From positions 62,001 to 126,000 of the forward strand of contig JBBHKE010001283.1 of the NCBI GenBank assembly GCA_037447655.1: a DNA stretch of 64,000 nt, in the 5' to 3' direction. A program made the position numbers and the translations under genes. This document shows positions 10,639 through 20,171 of this stretch, piece by piece (position 1 is the first letter of the stretch; every line of letters starts with the position of its first letter). The notes under the pieces are model-generated. The model was given only the letters and a program-made list of their open reading frames with translations, was not told the origin of the DNA and did not search any database. This DNA is from Zygnema cylindricum (Eukaryota; Streptophyta; Zygnematophyceae; Zygnematales; Zygnemataceae).

Positions 10639-13600
10639 AAAGTCTTAGTGGAGGGTAATACTTCTATACTTACATTCTCAAATGTACTCTACATTCCTGA
10701 GCTGAGTAAAAATCTTGTCTCTACGTTTGTGTTAGATGACAAGGAGTTTGGTACCTTTACTAAAAAGTGAGTATTTACAGCTAAGTATGGGGATGAAGTT
10801 AACTTCACGACAGATAAGGGTAGCCAAAGAATGTTTAGGCTTAACCTGAGTAATGAAAAGAAAAATGCTTACTATGTTGGTGTTCCTAAGTTGATGATTT
10901 GGCATAAGCGGTTGGGTCATGTGCATTTTGATAGGTTGAGGGAAATGAAAAGCTTAGGGTAGTAGAAGGCATTCACTTTGGGGATAATGAAATGATGGAT
11001 GATTGTAGTGGCTTTGCTCCAGGTAAGGCTCACAGACTTCCCTTTTCCAAAGCCGCAACATATAAAGGTGAGAAAGTACTAGATTTGGTCCATTCAGATA
11101 TTTGGGGACTTGCAAAAGTACCTTTGGTAGGAGGAAAGAGGTTTATGTTGACAATAATCAATGACTAGTCTAGATACTCTATAGTGTATTTCCTAAAAAC
11201 AAAGTCTGAAACATCAACTTACTTCATATAATATAAAGCCTTGAGTGAGAAGTTGCATGAAACCCCTATTGAGAGAATAAGGAGTGATAATGGGGAGGAA
11301 TGTACCTCTAAACAGTTTGAGGAATACTAGAGAGATGAGGGAGTGGAGCACCAAAAAGTTGTACCATATAACCCGAAACAAAATGGGGTAGCTGAGAGGT
11401 TGAATTGAACACTAGGAGATAGTGCATGCAGTATGTTAACAGACAAGAAAATAGGAAAGAGATTTTGGGCGAAGCTAATAAACTGTGCCAACTACATTAA
11501 GAATAAATCCTTACCTTAGCTGTAAACGGATTGACACCTTACGAGAGATGGGTTGGAAGGAAAACAGATATCTCACACCTTAAAGTGTTTGGTAGCCAAG
11601 TATACAGTCTTGACACGGACAAGAAAAGCTGGAAACTAGATGCTAAGGGAAAACCTGGATACTTTGTGGGATATGATGAGGATGTTAAGGGGTATAGAGT
11701 CTATAACTTAGCAAAGAAAGATATTATTTTGGTCAAACACCTAGTTGTCATAGATGAAGGTAAGTCATTTGACTCCTTCAAATATACAAAGAAGATAAGA
11801 ATCAGATTTGAGTCTGAAAATGTTGAGAACTCGGTCGTTCCCAAAAGGGACAAGAGTGTAACCGTGATTTTTCACACTCAAGGGAGATCTGAGATACAAG
11901 AGACTCACCAAAATCCTCACATACTCCTATGGACTTCGAGGAGATAGAAGAAGTGGGACCAGAACCAACTTCCATGGACACGGGAGCCGATGAGAATGTG
12001 AGGAGAAATCCAAGACTTCCATCTATTCCAGCTTCAGAGTTTGAGGGAAGGAGAAGGAGCAGCAAAAGGATACAGGAAAAATAGGCCGCTCATAAGGTAA
12101 CTAAGCTATCTCACCCAGATAAGCCTTAGTCTTACTCGGAGGCAGTGAATAGTCCACAAAAAAAAAGATGGATTAGAGCCATAAATGATGAGATGGCCTT
12201 CTTCATGGAAGCAAATACTTGGGAACTAGCGGATTGTCTTCCAGATAGAAAAACCTATTGGATGTAAATGGGTATTTAAACTAAAACTGAACGCAGATAA
12301 TACTATTGAGAGATATAAGGCTCGATTCGTAGCAAAGGGGTTCACCCAAAAGGAGGGGATTGACTATGAGGAGACCTTTGCTCCAGTTGTTCGGTTCCCA
12401 TTAGTAAGGATTCTCCTCAGTCTAGCAGCAACAGAAGAAATAGAAATACACCAGATGGACATTAAGACCGCTTTTGTTAATGGTGAGTTAGAGGAAGAAA
12501 TTTTCATACGGCAACCCAAAGGGTTTGTGGAGGAAGGAGAAGAGAGCAAAGTTTGCAGGCTCATAAAGTCCTTGTATGGACTGAAGCAAGCTCCCAGACT
12601 GTGGAATTAGAAACTAGATGAGTTTCTCACCGGTCAGGGATATATTACGATCAACTCTGACCATTCTATCTATATGTTTGAAGATGAGAATGGTGTCATT
12701 TTTATTGCAATTTATGTAGATGATCTTCTTTTGTTGAGTAAGTCTTTGGAAAAATCAATAAGTTAAAGAGAGATCTTAGAAGCAGATTTGATATGAAGGA
12801 TTTAGGGGAGGCAAAATATATTTTGGGGATTCAAATGGTGGGAGATAGGGCGAAGAAGATTATCAGACTTACTTAGAAAGAAGGAATAGGTAATATGCTT
12901 GAGAAATTCCTGATGGAAAATGCTAACAGTTGTACAACTCCCATGGACTTGAAAAAATTAAGTGATGGGAGTGTAGAAAAAGGAGTGATGATCTTAGATG
13001 ATCAAATGGGTCTAGAGGAGAGAGTGTTTATGAATTCTATTCCTTATAGACAAGTCGTAGGAAGTTTAATCTATTTTATGAATAATACCAGACTGGACAT
13101 AGAGGCAACAGTTGGAGTACTGAGTAGGAGTCTTAATGATCTGGGGAAGAGAAACTGGGAGGCAGCGAAGAAAATCATGAGATATCTGGTGGGAACCAGA
13201 GAGTTATGGTTGCATTTGGGAGGGGAGCACACTGACACCACTACTTGGAGTGATGTCAGTTATGGGGACGCACCTATGAGAAGATGCACTTTTGGGTATG
13301 TGTTGTATGTTGGGGAAGGTGCTTGCTGCTGGAGCAGTAAGCAACAAAACGTGGTTGCTCAGTCTAATATGGAGGCTGAGTATATGGCCACTTGTTCTGC
13401 TCTGAAAGAGTTGATGTGGGTCAAGTCCTTGTTGCATGAATTAAGGTATATGAAAAAGGGAGTGCATGAAGTGTTTTGTGATAATCAAGCTGCCATTGCA
13501 ATTGCAGCTAATCCAAAACATCATTTTAAGGCTAAACATTTGGACATAAGATTGAGTTTTGTAAGAAAAAATGTTGAGAATAAGATTGTGAATCTTGTAT

Positions 13601-13726
13601 AGAGATCTGATAAGGCAATGGTGGCTGATATGATGACAAAACCGGTGCCTTCTCCCAAGTTAAAATACTGCAGAAAAATGTGTGGGTTAAAATTGAAGTT
13701 AAAGTTAGACTAGAAAATAAGGGGAG
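10639..13726 (+). pseudogene. Copia-B pol: integrase, reverse transcriptase, RNase H (part 2)
   Basis: The frame continues from the protease C-terminus to: the integrase zinc domain (HKRLGHVHFDRLREM near 10902, DDCSG near 10997), the core with NGEECTSKQFEEY in place of DNGGEY near 11288, the GAG/reverse transcriptase region (11531-11947; DYEETFAPVVRF near 12361), YVDDLLLL near 12714, and RNase H (12895-13602, with WSDVSYGDAPMRRC, DNQAAIAIAANPKHHFKAKH). Stops at about 11167, 11328, 11406, 12082, 12608 and 12874, together with frame changes, make it non-functional. A purine-rich tract AAAATAAGGGGAG precedes the 3' LTR, as in Copia-C. Confidence 0.85.
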
Positions 13727-14732
13727 TGTTGAAATTATTAAATTTATGTGGTATTTTATAGGTCTAAATAGTTCAGTATAAAAAGGAAAAGAAAAAGGCG
13801 TACAGCCTGCCTCCACCTCCTCTCTCTACTTACCATACTTGTTGTAGTCACTGAGGGATAGAGATGGTGGTTGAGCCATGGCTGTCCTAGCTCAACAGGC
13901 AGGACTAAAGAGTGACTTAAGTCACTCTCAACAAAAGGTTGAGTCCGGCAAGACTCGAACCTCCGACTGGCAGCGCGCGGGGTAGCCATTAGCTCTAACC
14001 AGTCTGTCGTAGAAGTCCGTTAGGAGATATAGGGTTTGATATGTATTTAAACTATTGTATGGTACTGAAATCAATTAGCTGGAATTTGAACGAAGGAACA
14101 TAGAACTTGTTAAAGTTTAGGGCGGACGTCATGTCGCACGAAAAAAATGAATCGGACATTTGTTTCGACGATCGACATTTAATGTCCGATTTTTTCCGAT
14201 GGCACATATCATCCCCGAGATCACGGAATGGTCACTTTGGCTTTTATGGACGTGGCACGACTTGGCGCAGCGTGGAAGGATGACATTCGGTCGCGGGAAT
14301 TTGAAGGAATGTACGGACGAGTTGAAAAGTGACACGCGTCCACTCAGTGGCCTTGTCGTACACAGGCCGTACAAAAAAGACATCGGCCGTAGTACCTTTC
14401 TGTACTTTACAGTCATATGATTGGTTTGTATTTCAATAGATAGGGGTTGTGAGAGGGATTTAGGACTTAAGAAATTCGGTAGGCAGTCACCTCTCTTTAA
14501 GAGAGCTTTGTATAAAATTGGCATCTTTGCTGGCTCATAACTTATCGCCAAATGGGGCGTTTTCAAAGATTCTTTTTGCTACGAACTTAGTGGAGTCCAG
14601 GCTGCATAAAGGTGCGGTCAGATTGTTTGCTTGTCTTCTTGGGTAGCAGTGGTTGCCATTGGAAGTGGGTTAGTTAATAACTTTCTAGAGGCTTTCTGAA
14701 TTATGTAGTCCAATGGAGGACACAGAATTGCA
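13727..14732 (+). repeat. 3' LTR of Copia-B (1006 bp)
   Basis: Starts TGTTGAAATT directly after the polypurine tract and ends CACAGAATTGCA. It contains the GTAC core at 14356-14410. Confidence 0.85.
13935..14012 (-). other. tRNA-like sequence antisense to the Copia-B LTR
   Basis: The minus strand reads GACTGGTTAGAGCTAATGGC (D-arm-like) and GGAGGTTCGAGTCTTGCC (T-arm-like with a good B box GGTTCGAGTCT). It is at the same LTR-relative position as in the other copies. Confidence 0.55.
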
Positions 14733-16170
14733 TCCAGCGTGTCACGGATTTTTTTTTTATGTATCTGCCTACCCACCTCCTCGAGGTGGGTTGACAGTTA
14801 CAAAGAAAAATGAAGCAAATGCCTTTGAGATGAACATCCGACGGTCAGTATTACCTCCTAGACCTACAAAGAGTATCGCTAAGATTATATGTTATAATGT
14901 TTTTCGTATAAAAACAAAATAACTGGAACGGTTTGGTACGAATAGTCGCATATTTTTGTAAACTTCCCCACTTTTCGTCTGATGGAACGTTACCCTAATA
15001 GCGATTAGCGGTGTAGTTTAAATGGACGTTGTGGTATCGACTCGCGTAACCGTCGACATCAACAAAATTTCATTGGAAATGTACAGTTTGGTTGTCCCCG
15101 TCGGCTTGTGTAGGTTGTATGTGGTGTAAAGATTGGGAAAATAGTGTGCGACAAAAATGAAAGGTTTAACAACTTTAAATAATATTCGTCAATCACCATT
15201 TTGAACGAATTTGGCAACTCTACACCATGAATGATGAATTGTTATTACTCATAACACTTTCCTATGTAAGCTAAACTTAGTCTTGTAACTTTGTTTCTAC
15301 GCGAAGATTCTCGGTACTACTTTCAGAGTATTCCGAATTTACGATGTAACGCCCCAATTAACTTGTTACTTTAGAAAGTGATGGATGTAGACGTGGGTGT
15401 AATTTGTGACGGTTGTAGACGACTACAAAACTCATGACAATTGATGACGTTGTAGATGTTTAGGGTTTGTGACATTTTGACATCACGCTCAATTATGAGA
15501 GCGTCGACGTCACAAATTCTAAAACTTTCCGCCTTGGTTTCTCGATTTTGTTTTTTAGTCCTTTCTCACTCTACTTGCCATCAAAATACGCCTAAAGATA
15601 GTAAAAAAAAATTGTTTTTTGAGGTATTTCATTTGATACCATTATTGACGTTTTTCATTGCAAAAAATGTGAGATAAATGTAGTAGTGGGACAAGGAAAG
15701 AGAAAGAGAAAGAGGCGCTTTCACGGAATTCGCTTTTGTGAAATGGCACCCGCTGATCGAGACCCCTCCACAGCCCCTGTACGGAAAAAAGTCACGCACA
15801 GGCTAGAAACGTGCATTGGTTTTTTTTTTTTGGTACTCCGCGCACAAAAATTGTCAAAAACCTTCGACGCGTGCGACAACATTTGCTTATTCGCTCACAT
15901 TGTGGAACTTTAGTTAAAATCACCTTGCGAGGTGGTTTTATTGGAAGTTTGAAGATGAGTTGGAAAGATGCGAAAGTGGGTTGAAACGCGCTAGAAGATT
16001 AACTGCAGTACATTTAAAGTTTCAAAGTGACGCAAATTGTACTGTGGTAATTTCAGTTTTTTGGTACGACTGCGGATTTTCTCGTTGAGGGCTAAGTTTT
16101 GGAAGAAAACGACAAAAAAAAACCCTAACTTTATCACATGGGATGTCGAGCGTGCCGGAAAACCTCAAAG
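14733..16170. other. Unassigned sequence downstream of Copia-B
   Basis: No gene supported. Short fragments resemble the terminal repeat of the inverted-repeat elements described at 63479-63971 (for example TAATAGCGATTAGCGGTGTA near 14997 and TACACCATGAATGATGAATT near 15224), so a decayed copy may be present. Homopolymer runs occur at 14750 and 15820. Confidence 0.35.
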
Positions 16171-16657
16171 GAGGGCCCACTGCCCGGGTTATTGGCATTG
16201 GAGTCCTCCACTCAACCTTCCCCAGAATGCGAATGCTCCCCACAACAATGCTTGTGCCCAATGTTGTTCGCCTTGTTCCTGTGAACATGCATGCAAAGGT
16301 AGGGATGAGTGCTTGGGGAGGGCGAAAAAATATTCCCTTCCCCCTCTCCTTCACCCCCCCAGGCCGGAGGAAAGGAGGGAATCCTTAGAGGTGGAGCCGG
16401 GTCCTTGATTTCAGAGGAGGGCCCACTGCCCGGGTAATTGACATTGGAGTCCTGCACTTAACCTTCCCCAAAATGCGAATGCTCCCCACAACAATGCGTG
16501 TGCCCAATGTTGCCCGCCTTGTTCCTGTGAACATGCATGCAAAGGTAGGGATGAGTGCTTGGGGAGGGCGAAAAGATATCCCCTCCCCCCTCTCCTTCCC
16601 CCCCTTGGCAGGGGGAAAGGAGGGAATCCTTAGAGGTGGAGTCGGGTCCTTGATTTC
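16171..16657. repeat. Two tandem 246-bp units at the 3' edge of Gypsy-3
   Basis: Unit 1 is 16171-16416 and unit 2 is 16417-16657. They share the starts GAGGGCCCACTGCCCGGG and ends GGTCCTTGATTTC and are about 90 percent identical by eye. They lie just beyond a purine-rich tract on the minus strand (AAGAGGGGGGGAAA, about 16655-16668), so they are either part of the Gypsy-3 3' LTR/UTR or an older repeat next to it. Confidence 0.85.
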
Positions 16658-16705
16658 CCCCCCTCTTAGTCAACTGTGACTAATACTTTCGAATGATTAA
16701 CCCCC

Positions 16706-16861
16706 TTATTCGCAGTTCCCGCAGAACCAGAGAGCAGAGGGTTTAGGACGAGGGTTCCAAGAGGAGGGGAGACAAGATTGATGGCAACACTGGTCGCATT
16801 GATCACAGACCAGTAAAGAATTCTGGGAGGAAGATGAGAGGCATTCGGAGGAAAACAAAGG
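16706..16861 (-). CDS. PHD-like finger at the C-terminus of the Gypsy-3 integrase
   Basis: Last ~50 residues of a 104-residue open frame (16706-17020). Its first half, KVVEVSNKGVLTLEGKDGRR.., resembles the SH3-like C-terminal domain of gypsy integrases. The end reads LLVCDQCDQCCHQSC then, 14 residues on, WFCGNCE. This is the PHD pattern C-x2-C-D-x3-H-x2-C followed by W-x-C-x2-C. The first zinc pair is incomplete: only one Cys (SSEC) lies upstream, so one ligand is missing in this copy. PHD fingers bind histone H3 tails. By analogy with chromodomains on chromovirus integrases, this module could direct integration to particular chromatin; that role is inference. Confidence 0.7.
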   Translation of the reverse strand, partial: PLFSSECLSSSSQNSLLVCDQCDQCCHQSCLPSSWNPRPKPSALWFCGNCE

Positions 16862-18030
16862 GGGGTCATCAAAATAGGTAAGGTGAAAAGTAGGTTTGTC
16901 TTCCAATCCCTGGAGGTGACAGGGAGCCACATTGATATGATTTTCCTTGATTCTCCGCCCATCCTTCCCTTCAAGTGTCAAGACCCCCTTATTGGAGACT
17001 TCCACTACTTTCAAAATCACCCTTCTCGCTCAAATGTCCAGAGTGTCCTTTTTCTATTGTATCCGATACACGAAATCCCCAAGCAGAAATCGCCTTTGCC
17101 GCGCGACAAAATCCCCGCTGCGGCGTTGCGAATACCAGAGTTGATCTTGGTGCTGAGCTGCTTGTAAATTCCCCATGGCCAGAGGCATTTGCCGGTGAAA
17201 TACCTTGGCCCTGTCGGCAATCAATTTTTCGACCGTTCCCTAACTGTCCATCTCCGGATGGACCACTGCTTGGGCCGAGGCAGCGCCGAGGAGATGGGAT
17301 GTCGTCTGAACAAAATGAAATATGGACTGTAGGAGTGGAGGGATGCTTGCCGGCTGAATCGGTACCCCATGGCGATCCAAGGCACCCTTCTATCCCACTC
17401 TCCTAGATCCTCTTCCACAACATATTTACGCAGTGACCGCTTCACTCTCTGCACGAACCTTTCGTCCAAATCGTCGGCTTGTGGGTGGTCTCGGCTGGTC
17501 AGCCCGTGGTCGATGAGGCATAATTCCAACAAGTTGGAGAATTCTCCCGTAAATTCGGAGCCCTGGTCGGTCAGAACTTCGAATGGGGCCCCAAATTGGG
17601 ACAACACTCTCTGCAAGAATGCGTCCGCAATCGCCTTGGACTCCTTCCTGGGTAAGACCACCAATTCGATCCACTTGGAAAAATGCTCTATCATTACCAA
17701 TACAAAGCTGTTCCCTCATCGGCTAGTTGGGAGAGGACCTAGCAGATCTAGAGACCACCAATAAAACATTCCCCTGATAGGAAGGGAATGAAGCTGAGCA
17801 CCTCCCTTTTTGTCGAAAAAATGTTTTGACTCGGTCACAGCAGGAACACGTCTGCACAATCGGAGGAACATGTCTGCACAATCCAGTTGACTTGGGTCCG
17901 CAACCTGTGCCACCAGTACGATCCGGTGACCAGGGAGGTAGTCCGTTTCTGCCCAAAATGACCACATTGTTGGTGAAGTCGAAAAAACAAGAGTCTCCCG
18001 GTCAGTCGGGGGAGGAACCACTTTCCTCAT
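16862..18030 (-). pseudogene. Gypsy-3 integrase
   Basis: The zinc-binding end is DMFLRLCRRVPAVTESKHFF (17716-18030; degraded from a Cys pair). The core follows: DLLGPLP near 17740 with the first Asp, EHFSKWIEL, VLTDQGSEFTGEF with the second Asp near 17580, and SRDHPQADDLDERFVQRVKR with the catalytic Glu near 17455. All three acidic residues are visible. Between 17020 and 17221 the frame shifts and shows stops, so the chain is broken before the C-terminal domain. It would insert the element cDNA into chromosomal DNA. Confidence 0.8.
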
Positions 18031-18068
18031 CCCGTCCGCCCACTTGCGAATTAAAATACCGGTGAAAA

Positions 18069-18398
18069 CTACACCCTAGACAAATGGGGAAGAGGGGAAC
18101 CTTGTGGGATAGATTGAAGGGCATCAGGGAAATTCCAAATGTCTTTCCGCCCGGCCCCTATTGGCGCCTGCCCCTCCACGTCTGCAGAGAAAGTTGGCAT
18201 TTCCCCCCCATATTGAGGAAGCGAAATAAAGGCAGAGGAAGCTTGAATGAGTCCCAAACTGATTTCAGGATCCTCATCATGGCGGGTCCTTGTGGAATCT
18301 CTAGTGGAAGGGTCAGGATTTTTGCTAAGTCCGTCGACATTCCCATGAATCTCTCCGGCCCGGTGGATTATTTCGAAGTCATATTCCTGCAGTATTAA
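18069..18398 (-). pseudogene. Gypsy-3 RNase H, C-terminal part
   Basis: Minus-strand translation from the Copia-C junction reads LQEYDFEIIHRAGEIHGNVDGLSKNP, the standard end of gypsy RNase H just before integrase. It is the continuation of the 24853-25569 segment, from which it is separated by Copia-C. Further reading is into a Gln/Pro-poor linker toward the integrase zinc domain. Confidence 0.85.
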
Positions 18399-19446
18399 TG
18401 TAGAAACTAATGGTTTTAAAGTATTTTTTAGGCTTGAATAGAAATAAAGAAGCCGAGGCAGTCTACCTCTAACTTCTCTCTCCAACTCTCAAACTTGTCG
18501 CAGTCACTGAGAAATTGGAGAGGAAGCTAGAGCCATGGCTACCTAGGCTATCCTGAGGTTTACGGGAAATTTATACTAGTTTAGGGATTATGTACTAAAA
18601 GGTAATCCGGCCACAGGATTTGATCCTGGTACCTGCCGGCCGACAGATAGAAGATAGCCGGTAGCCTTAGCCGTTAGGTCTACAAGTAGTCTTACGTAAC
18701 ATATAGTACGATATTAATTTAAACATTAATACGTAGGTTAAATCATTTAACTGTAACTGTGTACGGTATACATAGATCCGGTAATGTATAAGTACGGAAT
18801 TCGGTACATTCACAAAATCAATATCGCGCATTTTATTTAGTAAGTGAAACGAATATCGCGCATGTATTTATGACGGCTACGATTAAATTAGATTCTAATC
18901 GGACGGCTGGAATTAGCGCCGAGATCGCGGAGGAAGATTTCGGCGGTTTGTGGTCATCGCCACATCGGATGACGCGTGGCGAAATTACGTTGGATCGTGG
19001 AATCTCCGGAGATTATGGCACCGAATCCGGATATGACATGTGTCGACATTTGGGACATGTCGTACAATGTTCGTACATAAAGTACACTGGCAGCTGTACT
19101 TTTGCGTACGGAACTGTATTCTGATTGGTTCCGTACATCAGTAGATAGAGTCTGTGAGAGAGATAGGACTTAGAAAAATTAGGAGATAGGACCCCTCTCT
19201 CCCAGAGAGCTTCTGTACAAAAGGTCAACTTTGACCCTTCATAACTTACTGCTCAGGGGAGCAAATTCAGAGATTCTTTTTGCTATTGACTCAAGGGATT
19301 CTTGTCTTCACAGGGGTGAAGTTGGTCAGAGTTTTTGTCTGCCAGGGTGGCAGTTATTTTTGCTTAAACACAAAGGGATCAGGATTATCCTAGAGGCTTC
19401 TTGGAAGCTGTCCACTCTTAGGACTTATGGAGGTCTCAGAGTTTCA
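18399..19446 (+). repeat. 5' LTR of Copia-C
   Basis: 1048 bp, nearly identical to 23800-24847. The GTAC-rich core is at 19060-19113 and the tRNA-like antisense block at 18601-18684. Confidence 0.95.
18601..18684 (-). other. tRNA-like sequence antisense to the Copia-C 5' LTR
   Basis: The minus strand reads TAACGGCTAAGGC (A-box/D-arm-like) and CCAGGATCAAATCCTG (T-arm-like hairpin with loop ATCAAAT). CCGGC..GCCGG can enclose the hairpin. The copy in the 3' LTR is at 24002-24085. Confidence 0.5.
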
Positions 19447-19459
19447 GGTTATGGGCCCA
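19447..19459 (+). promoter_or_regulatory. Primer-binding site, half-tRNA type, Copia-C
   Basis: GGTTATGGGCCCA abuts the LTR. It is the exact complement of the initiator tRNA-Met anticodon arm (TGGGCCCATAACC). The ATG at 19451 inside it is the in-frame start of gag. Confidence 0.8.
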
Positions 19460-20104
19460 CCCTCTAGGGTACCAATCTTTAATGGAACTGGCTTCATATA
19501 CTGGGAAAGTATGATGATAGGAGCTCTATGCGAAAAAAGGTTTTGGGGGATAGTGAGTGGACGATTGGGGCGTCCATCAAGTCTTGGAATTCCTCCAGGG
19601 TTTAAAGGAAGCAGATTCACCAGGAAAGAGGATTCACCTTCAACGGAGGAAACAAAGGAAGGAGAGGTGGTGGACAAAGGAAAGGAGAAGGAGGCGACCA
19701 CACCAATAGCAACTGGTTTAGCATTCATGTCACCTATTCCGAGGAACGAGGAGAATGATACTGAAACCTGGGACTTCAACAATATGGCGGCAAAACACTT
19801 CATCCTACGCCATCTCACTCAAGGACTTGCATGTCTTCATTTGCAGGTAGAGAGGGCATCCGATCTTAGGATGGCTCTTATAGAGATGTACCGAAGTGGT
19901 ACGATTCAGCAACAACAGTTGGCTGATCAAAAAGTTAAGGAGTATGTATACAAAGGGGGAAATATGTTGGATTTTTGCAATGAGCTTGCTACACTCTTCA
20001 TGGAGCTAGAGAGTGCGGGTAAAGTTTTTAGTGAAAAAGAAAAGGTTAACTGTTTACTAATGAAGTTACCTGATGAGTTCGAGAACATAGTCAACCGTGT
20101 GTAG
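19451..20104 (+). CDS. Copia-C gag
   Basis: About 217 residues from the ATG inside the primer-binding site (MGPPSRVPIFNGTGFIYWES) to a TAG at 20102. The N-terminal FNGTGFIYW motif and the central ENDTETWDFNNMAAKHFILRH..LADQKVKEYVYKGGNM are characteristic of copia gag (UBN2/DUF4219 type). It forms the virus-like particle. The TAG falls where Copia-B has QEMPDSSW, so it is most simply CAG to TAG. The ATG at 19427 is in the same frame but inside the LTR, so 19451 was chosen. The zinc knuckle lies downstream in another frame (20172-), so a frame change separates it from the particle-forming part in this copy. Confidence 0.8.
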   Translation: MGPPSRVPIFNGTGFIYWESMMIGALCEKRFWGIVSGRLGRPSSLGIPPGFKGSRFTRKEDSPSTEETKEGEVVDKGKEKEATTPIATGLAFMSPIPRNEENDTETWDFNNMAAKHFILRHLTQGLACLHLQVERASDLRMALIEMYRSGTIQQQQLADQKVKEYVYKGGNMLDFCNELATLFMELESAGKVFSEKEKVNCLLMKLPDEFENIVNRV

Positions 20105-20171
20105 GACTTGCCGGACTCAAGGTGGATATGGAACTCAGTGGTAGGGATGATTCTCGTTCGAGAGAGTACGA

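Larger units (their letters stand above)
8614..14732 (+). mobile_element. Copia-B: 5'-truncated copia element with a solo LTR inside
   Basis: Copia body starting within gag (8617) and ending in a 3' LTR (13727-14732), interrupted at 9604-10638 by a solo LTR. No 5' LTR or primer site is attached to it. It is clearly related to Copia-A and Copia-C but carries many more lesions than Copia-C. Confidence 0.85.
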
